Part shown: positions 36,236-41,247 of the stretch, one piece after another
Layout: each line of letters opens with the position of its first letter
Position numbering within the stretch: position 1 is the first letter of the stretch
Assembly: GCA_919902515.1 (NCBI GenBank)
Contig: CAKKRD010000043.1
Location: forward strand, 1 to 41,247
Length of the DNA: 41,247 nt
Direction: 5' to 3'
From: Nitrosomonadaceae bacterium
Lineage (GTDB): Bacteria > Pseudomonadota > Gammaproteobacteria > Burkholderiales > Nitrosomonadaceae
Translations under genes and position numbers: made by a program
Notes under the pieces: generated by a model
What the model saw: the letters and a program-made list of their open reading frames with translations, nothing else
What the model was told of the DNA's origin: nothing
Database searches by the model: none

Positions 36236-36781
36236 ATGCTCTCTTCCGAAGAAGCAAAACGAATACTTGATACGGCGGAGCTGATTTACTCTGCTGACGT
36301 TGTAGCTGATACCGTCAGCCGCATGGCGGCGGACATTACTGCGGCGCTATCGGATCGCTATCCGCTGGTGCTGAGCGTAATGGGCGGCGCGGTGGTGTTT
36401 ACCGGGCAACTGCTGCCACTACTGAGATTTCCGCTGGATTTCGATTATATCCACGCCTCCCGTTACCATAACAATACCAGCGGCGGCCAGATTGAGTGGA
36501 AAGTGATGCCCAGGAAAAACGTGCAGGGCCGGGTAGTGCTGGTGCTGGATGATATTCTCGACGAAGGTGTTACCCTCGCCGCGATTCGCGAACGGATCAT
36601 GGGAAGCGGAGCAGCAGCCTTCTACAGTGCGGTTCTTGCCGACAAGGACATTGGCCGCTCCAAGCCGATCAGTGCGGATTTTGTTGGTGTTACACTGCCG
36701 AATCGCTATGTGTTCGGCTTTGGTATGGATGTGCATGGTGCATGGCGGAATTTGCCCGCGATTTATGCAATGAGAGATTGA
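36236..36781 (+). CDS. hpt: Hypoxanthine-guanine phosphoribosyltransferase
   Basis: This cytoplasmic enzyme joins hypoxanthine (or guanine) to PRPP to give IMP (or GMP). The 181-residue product has the PRPP-binding motif VLVLDDILDEGVTL (residues 101-114), the PPi loop region SVMGGAVVFTGQLLP and FDYIHASRYHNNTSGGQ (flexible loop). It resembles the shorter bacterial hypoxanthine-preferring members. The gene lies 38 bp before the S-methyl-5'-thioinosine phosphorylase, which would produce hypoxanthine, so the two genes probably act in sequence. Confidence 0.94.
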   Translation: MLSSEEAKRILDTAELIYSADVVADTVSRMAADITAALSDRYPLVLSVMGGAVVFTGQLLPLLRFPLDFDYIHASRYHNNTSGGQIEWKVMPRKNVQGRVVLVLDDILDEGVTLAAIRERIMGSGAAAFYSAVLADKDIGRSKPISADFVGVTLPNRYVFGFGMDVHGAWRNLPAIYAMRD

Positions 36782-36819
36782 AACTTTTCCATTACATCTA
36801 GTCTGGTTTTTGAAAAAAT

Positions 36820-37566
36820 ATGCTCGCAATCATCGGTGGTACTGGCATGACCCAGCTCTCCTGTCTTGAGATATCGCATCGACAGGTTATGCGAACGCCC
36901 TACGGCGAGCCATCTGGGCCGCTGACGTTTGGCAGGATCAGCAACCATGAGATCGTATTTTTAGCGCGCCACGGGTATGGCCACACTATCCCGCCGCATG
37001 CAGTGAACTATCGCGCCAACCTGTGGGCGCTGCAATCACTCAAGCCGACACGGGTGGTGTCAGTTGCGTCGGTAGGCGGTATCCGTGCCGATCTCATGCC
37101 CGGCACGATCGCGGTTCCCGATCAGATTATCGATTACACCCATAGCCGCAAGTTTACTTATTTTGACGGCACTGACAGGCCGGTCACCCATATTGATTTT
37201 ACCGAGCCCTACTGCCCAGTAACGCGCGGGCATCTGCTGGCGGCGGCAAAGCAGGCAAACGAGAAAATAATCGACGGTGGTGTTTACGCTGCCACCCAGG
37301 GCCCGCGCCTCGAAAGTGCGGCGGAAGTCAACCGGCTGGAACGGGACGGTGCCGATATGGTGGGCATGACCGGGATGCCGGAAGCGGCATTGGCGAAGGA
37401 ACTGGGGTTATGCTATGCGACCCTCGCGGTAGTGGCCAATTATGCGGCGGGACGGGGGACAAGTGCGCATATCATCCGTCTGGAAGATGTGCATGCCGTT
37501 CTGGAAAAAGCGATGGTCAGTGTCAGAAATATTCTTGAACAACTGGTGGAACTCGATGGCGATTAG
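36820..37566 (+). CDS. S-methyl-5'-thioinosine phosphorylase (MTA/MTI phosphorylase family)
   Basis: This nucleoside phosphorylase splits S-methyl-5'-thioinosine with phosphate into hypoxanthine and 5-methylthioribose-1-phosphate. The 248-residue product has the phosphate loop IIGGTGMT (4-11), the family's RHG (50-52), [14 protein letters not shown] (58-71), THIDFTEPY (123-131) and the GMTGMPEA signature (182-189). From memory it is closer to the Pseudomonas MTI phosphorylase than to the adenosine form, so I favour the inosine substrate; the exact substrate needs assay. It lies between hpt and def, and its end overlaps the def start by 11 bp. Confidence 0.87.
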   Translation: MLAIIGGTGMTQLSCLEISHRQVMRTPYGEPSGPLTFGRISNHEIVFLARHGYGHTIPPHAVNYRANLWALQSLKPTRVVSVASVGGIRADLMPGTIAVPDQIIDYTHSRKFTYFDGTDRPVTHIDFTEPYCPVTRGHLLAAAKQANEKIIDGGVYAATQGPRLESAAEVNRLERDGADMVGMTGMPEAALAKELGLCYATLAVVANYAAGRGTSAHIIRLEDVHAVLEKAMVSVRNILEQLVELDGD

Positions 37567-38089
37567 AACTGTTTTGAAAATGGGCGATCCGTGTCTGCTG
37601 AAAATCGCGGACAAGGTAGAGAAATTCGGTACCCCTGAACTCAATACGCTGATTCAGGATATGCACGACACCATGGAAGCGCTGGACGGCGCGGGGCTGG
37701 CGGCGCCGCAGATTGGCATCGGTCTGCAGGTAGTAATCTTCGGCGTGAAGCGCAATCCGCGCTATCTCGATGCCGAGGAAGTGCCTTACACCGTGCTGGT
37801 AAATCCCGTGCTGACACCGCTCACACAGGAGATAGAACAGGACTGGGAGGGTTGCTTGAGCGTTCCCGGTCTGCGCGGCATGGTGCCGCGTTTTGCCAGA
37901 TTGCGTTACCAGGGATTCGATCAGTACGGCAAGCCCATCGACCGCAGTGTGGGAGGTTTCCACGCGCGCGTGGTGCAGCACGAATACGATCACCTGCAAG
38001 GCATACTCTATCCGATGCGCATTACCGATTTTCGCCTGTTTGGTTATACCGAGGTGCTGTTTCCGGGGCAGGCACCGATGGATGAATGA
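37556..38089 (+). CDS. def: Peptide deformylase
   Basis: Deformylase removes the formyl group from new proteins. From ATG 37556, inside the previous gene, it has 177 residues: motif 1 [10 protein letters not shown] (45-54), motif 2 EGCLSVPG with the metal Cys100, and motif 3 HEYDH (142-146), where both His bind the metal and Glu143 is catalytic. The longer open frame from 37442 is only read-through. The companion fmt is not adjacent, as would be more common, so this may be a secondary copy in the genome. It is convergent with the hemJ-like gene, 17 bp apart, with no terminator seen. Confidence 0.95.
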   Translation: MAIRTVLKMGDPCLLKIADKVEKFGTPELNTLIQDMHDTMEALDGAGLAAPQIGIGLQVVIFGVKRNPRYLDAEEVPYTVLVNPVLTPLTQEIEQDWEGCLSVPGLRGMVPRFARLRYQGFDQYGKPIDRSVGGFHARVVQHEYDHLQGILYPMRITDFRLFGYTEVLFPGQAPMDE

Positions 38090-38106
38090 ATGGCGCCTGA
38101 AGGTTG

Positions 38107-38517
38107 TTAGGGTTTCACTACTACCAGTATCACCACCGCAACCAATATCACCACCGGGATTTCATTGAACCAGCGGTAATAAACATGGCCATGCCGGTTG
38201 CGGTCATGTTTGAAATCGGCCAATAACTTGCCGCAGTAAAGGTGGTAGGCAATCAGCACCGCCACCAGCGCCAGCTTGGCATGCAGCCAGCCGCCGGAAA
38301 AACCATAGCTCAGCCAGAGCCACACACCGAATACGATGGTCAACACCGCACCCGGCGTCATGATGCCATAATAAAGTTTGCGCTCCATCACCTTGAAGCG
38401 CTCGATGCCGGGTCGGTCATCGCTCATGGCATGGTAGACGAACAGGCGCGGCAAATAGAACAGGCCCGCGAACCAGGTAACCATGAAAATGATGTGCAGC
38501 GATTTGATCCAGAGCAT
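38107..38517 (-). CDS. hemJ: Protoporphyrinogen IX oxidase HemJ-like membrane protein
   Basis: HemJ (UPF0093) is an inner-membrane, haem-linked oxidase that turns protoporphyrinogen IX into protoporphyrin IX. The 136-residue product has four membrane helices. It starts MLWIKSLHIIFMVTWFAGLF, containing the conserved His8, and continues LPRLFVYHA, MERKLYYGIMTPGAVLTI and WLHAKLALVAVLIAYH with the family's conserved Lys. Length and layout match. The assignment is by family pattern; some members are of unproven activity. It is convergent with def. Confidence 0.9.
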   Translation of the reverse strand: MLWIKSLHIIFMVTWFAGLFYLPRLFVYHAMSDDRPGIERFKVMERKLYYGIMTPGAVLTIVFGVWLWLSYGFSGGWLHAKLALVAVLIAYHLYCGKLLADFKHDRNRHGHVYYRWFNEIPVVILVAVVILVVVKP

Positions 38518-38647
38518 TTAATTTCCTTTTTGTACGGAAGCGGTTCCCTATTTCAGCAGGCGCCGTACAATGCTTCGAGGGCGCTGTTATTCATGGTGTC
38601 GAAGTGAACTGCCTCCATCGTCAAAAAAGTGATGCGGGAGACCGGGG

Positions 38648-39304
38648 CTATGTGACCGGAAGCGTGTATGTTACCTTGGTTCCATCGACCTTGACATAGC
38701 CACGCTCCATCAGAGCCGCATGCACGGCGTCAACATCAGTAGCGCGCACATCCTTGCCGAGTTTCGATTGCAGAGTGTTCCGCAGGGTTTGTTGAGTGCG
38801 GGGTTTTGAGGTTTTCCGCTTTATCAGATCTTCTATCACGGCCTTGATCATGTCATCGAGCGTAGCGCGGGCGGGAGGCTGGCTGGATTCGTTCTCGCTG
38901 CAGGTTCCGTCCGCGTCGACGGAGTTGGGGACTTGACCAAAGCACGGCATTTTTTCGATCGAATTTGAGCGGGCAACCGATATTTTTCTTGTTTTCAGGT
39001 GCCGAATGAGCGAGTCGAATCCCTTGTCTCCCGAGATAATATGAAAGAACCCCGCGGGATCAGCCGCTGCCAGATCGCCCAGGTAGTAGGCAAGATGGAA
39101 ATCAAGTGCGTTTTGCCCGGATGTCTCGAGAGTAATATATTCCGCATGGCTGCCCAACTCCTGTATTGCCAGAACAAGCTCAAGCGGGAGCTTGGTATTC
39201 TTTGGGCCGAGAAATATTTTCACCCGGAAGTTCTCGCCCTTCAGAAGGGCAAGCGACTTTACCGGGACATTTTCGTAGTCTATTAAAACGTAGTTTGTCT
39301 TCAA
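38648..39304 (-). CDS. NYN-domain (PIN-like) protein with C-terminal winged-helix-like region
   Basis: The 218-residue product, started by TTG 39304 (GAGG about 8 nt upstream), begins with YVLIDYENVP (Asp9) and continues with NALDFHLAYYLGDL (Asp68) and ISGDKGFDSLIRHL (Asp93, Asp97): the acidic set of PIN-like NYN ribonuclease domains. The linker (about 115-145) is polar and the C-terminal 70 residues look helical, with a possible winged helix (GYVKVDGTKVTYTLP). RNA cleavage is inferred from the family and the target is unknown. It is divergent from frmA with about 168 bp between. Confidence 0.85.
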   Translation of the reverse strand: MKTNYVLIDYENVPVKSLALLKGENFRVKIFLGPKNTKLPLELVLAIQELGSHAEYITLETSGQNALDFHLAYYLGDLAAADPAGFFHIISGDKGFDSLIRHLKTRKISVARSNSIEKMPCFGQVPNSVDADGTCSENESSQPPARATLDDMIKAVIEDLIKRKTSKPRTQQTLRNTLQSKLGKDVRATDVDAVHAALMERGYVKVDGTKVTYTLPVT

Positions 39305-39427
39305 TTCAAAGCCTCGATGGCAATGTGCAATATGTCATGGCATTCGTGCAATCGCATGGGTTCGCAGCCATTTTTATATTATCATCCAGATCGAATGGCT
39401 GCAGCTTGAGCAATATCGCCGAAATAA

Positions 39428-40597
<1,170 letters not shown>

Positions 40598-40691
40598 TTC
40601 CAACTTGATCTGACAGTCTGTGTCGCGCCAAGAGCAGACGTACAGAATTCGAGTTGTTGTTGGATAGCCGGCATTGATTAGAACCAAAGAA

Positions 40692-40721
40692 CAGGTCATC
40701 CAGAATGACCTGGATATTTTT
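40692..40721 (+). terminator. Rho-independent terminator after frmA
   Basis: CAGGTCAT and ATGACCTG form a perfect 8-bp stem with a 5-nt loop, followed by GATATTTTT. It lies 94 bp after the frmA stop. A possible -10 TATAAT for the next gene follows at 40750-40755. Confidence 0.7.
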
Positions 40722-40828
40722 AGCCATTATGCCGATGGCGAATTGTATCTATAATTGGCCCCAAGTATTTGTAGCCCTCGCGTTACTTGAATGGGGTTGG
40801 TTTAATTGTTTAGAAAGGGGAGGATGGC

Positions 40829-41247
40829 ATGATGAATCTAAAATTATTGAAGTCATCCGGCTCAATATTGTGCTGCATACTAGCGCTGACCCTCTGTGGC
40901 TTAGCAACCAACACACAGGCAGACATCAATGATGATCTTCGGTCGGCGGCAGGATCGGATAACGTAAAAAAAGTCAGTCGGCTGCTGGACAATGGTGCGG
41001 ACGTCAATGCCAAGGACAAGATTGGCAATACCCCTCTTCATTACACCGCCGGGTGGGGATACAAGGATGTTGCCGCACTGTTGATCGCGGAGCTGTTGAT
41101 TGCCAAGGGTGCGGACGTTAACGACAAGAACAATGATGGTGATACCCCTCTTCATGCTGCCGCCATTAGGGGACACAAGGATATTGCCGAGTTGTTGATT
41201 GCCAAGGGTGCGGACGTTAACGACAAGAACAATGATGGTGATACCCC
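40829..41247 (+). CDS. Secreted ankyrin-repeat protein, 3' end beyond the window
   Basis: ATG 40829 with AGGGGAGGA (40816-40824) upstream opens a frame that runs off the window; 139 residues are visible. A signal peptide (about residues 1-31, core SILCCILALTLCGLAT, probable cleavage after TQA) precedes ankyrin repeats with the hallmarks GADVNAKDKIGNTPLH, GADVN and DGDTPLHAAA. At least two and a half repeats are present. The first carries a five-residue insertion (LLIAELLIAKG) that breaks the 33-residue spacing. The next two units are identical at DNA level as far as can be seen. It is a protein-binding scaffold in the periplasm or outside; the partner is unknown. Confidence 0.88.
   Translation, partial: MMNLKLLKSSGSILCCILALTLCGLATNTQADINDDLRSAAGSDNVKKVSRLLDNGADVNAKDKIGNTPLHYTAGWGYKDVAALLIAELLIAKGADVNDKNNDGDTPLHAAAIRGHKDIAELLIAKGADVNDKNNDGDT
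41094..41247 (+). repeat. Exact 99-bp-period tandem repeat in the ankyrin gene
   Basis: Positions 41094-41148 are identical to 41193-41247 over all 55 bases that can be compared, with a period of 99 bp (33 codons, one ankyrin unit). The match continues to the window edge, so more copies may follow. Silent sites are also identical, which means recent duplication. Confidence 0.9.

Overview
The window looks like chromosome of a betaproteobacterium, most probably an ammonia oxidiser of the Nitrosomonadaceae (Nitrosospira/Nitrosomonas type). The basis is gene content and order: kdsC-lptCAB-rpoN-hpf-ptsN-hprK, with an HPr kinase beside rpoN and ptsN; smc-zipA-ligA; and moderately high GC. No rRNA or species marker is present, so the genus is inference. 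Most of the window is conserved housekeeping DNA, with one short accessory island at about 18.6-21.45 kb and several small repeat elements.

Layout. 1-7.1 kb: tRNA-Lys (minus); the LPS operon kdsC (frameshifted near its 3' end), lptC, lptA, lptB; then rpoN, hpf, ptsN and hprK; then HU, tRNA-Val, tRNA-Asp and a strong terminator. 7.1-9.9 kb: ppiD and fabI, convergent, with a 125-bp inverted-repeat-bounded element between them. 10-18.6 kb: a translationally coupled peptide ABC transporter operon (binding lipoprotein, two permeases, fused double ATPase) ending in prfC. The ATPase gene carries an in-frame palindromic element between its two modules.

18.6-21.45 kb: accessory island. It holds a decayed stretch, an overlapping pair of unrecognised membrane/coiled-coil genes, a 58-residue HEAT-like repeat gene on the opposite strand, a REP-like hairpin, and a Phd/VapC-type toxin-antitoxin pair whose toxin lacks one conserved acidic residue. 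21.5-26.3 kb: a pirin; an MCE/Mla-like set (permease, MCE protein, lipoprotein, no ATPase); a membrane-anchored TAXI-type binding protein whose last codons come from the second copy of the 125-bp element. 26.3-28.4 kb (minus): an MltD-like lytic transglycosylase and queF.

28.5-38.1 kb: smc, zipA, ligA, galU, then hpt, an S-methyl-5'-thioinosine phosphorylase and def. The phosphorylase would release hypoxanthine, which Hpt would turn into IMP, so these two form a plausible salvage pair. 38.1-41.2 kb: hemJ-like gene and a NYN-domain gene (minus), a class III alcohol dehydrogenase (frmA/adhC) with a terminator, and the start of a secreted ankyrin-repeat protein that runs off the window.

Best candidates for something undescribed are the two-gene membrane/coiled-coil cassette with its HEAT-repeat neighbour (19.0-20.5 kb) and the 125-bp element found twice, each time between convergent genes. 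Neither can be given a function from sequence alone.
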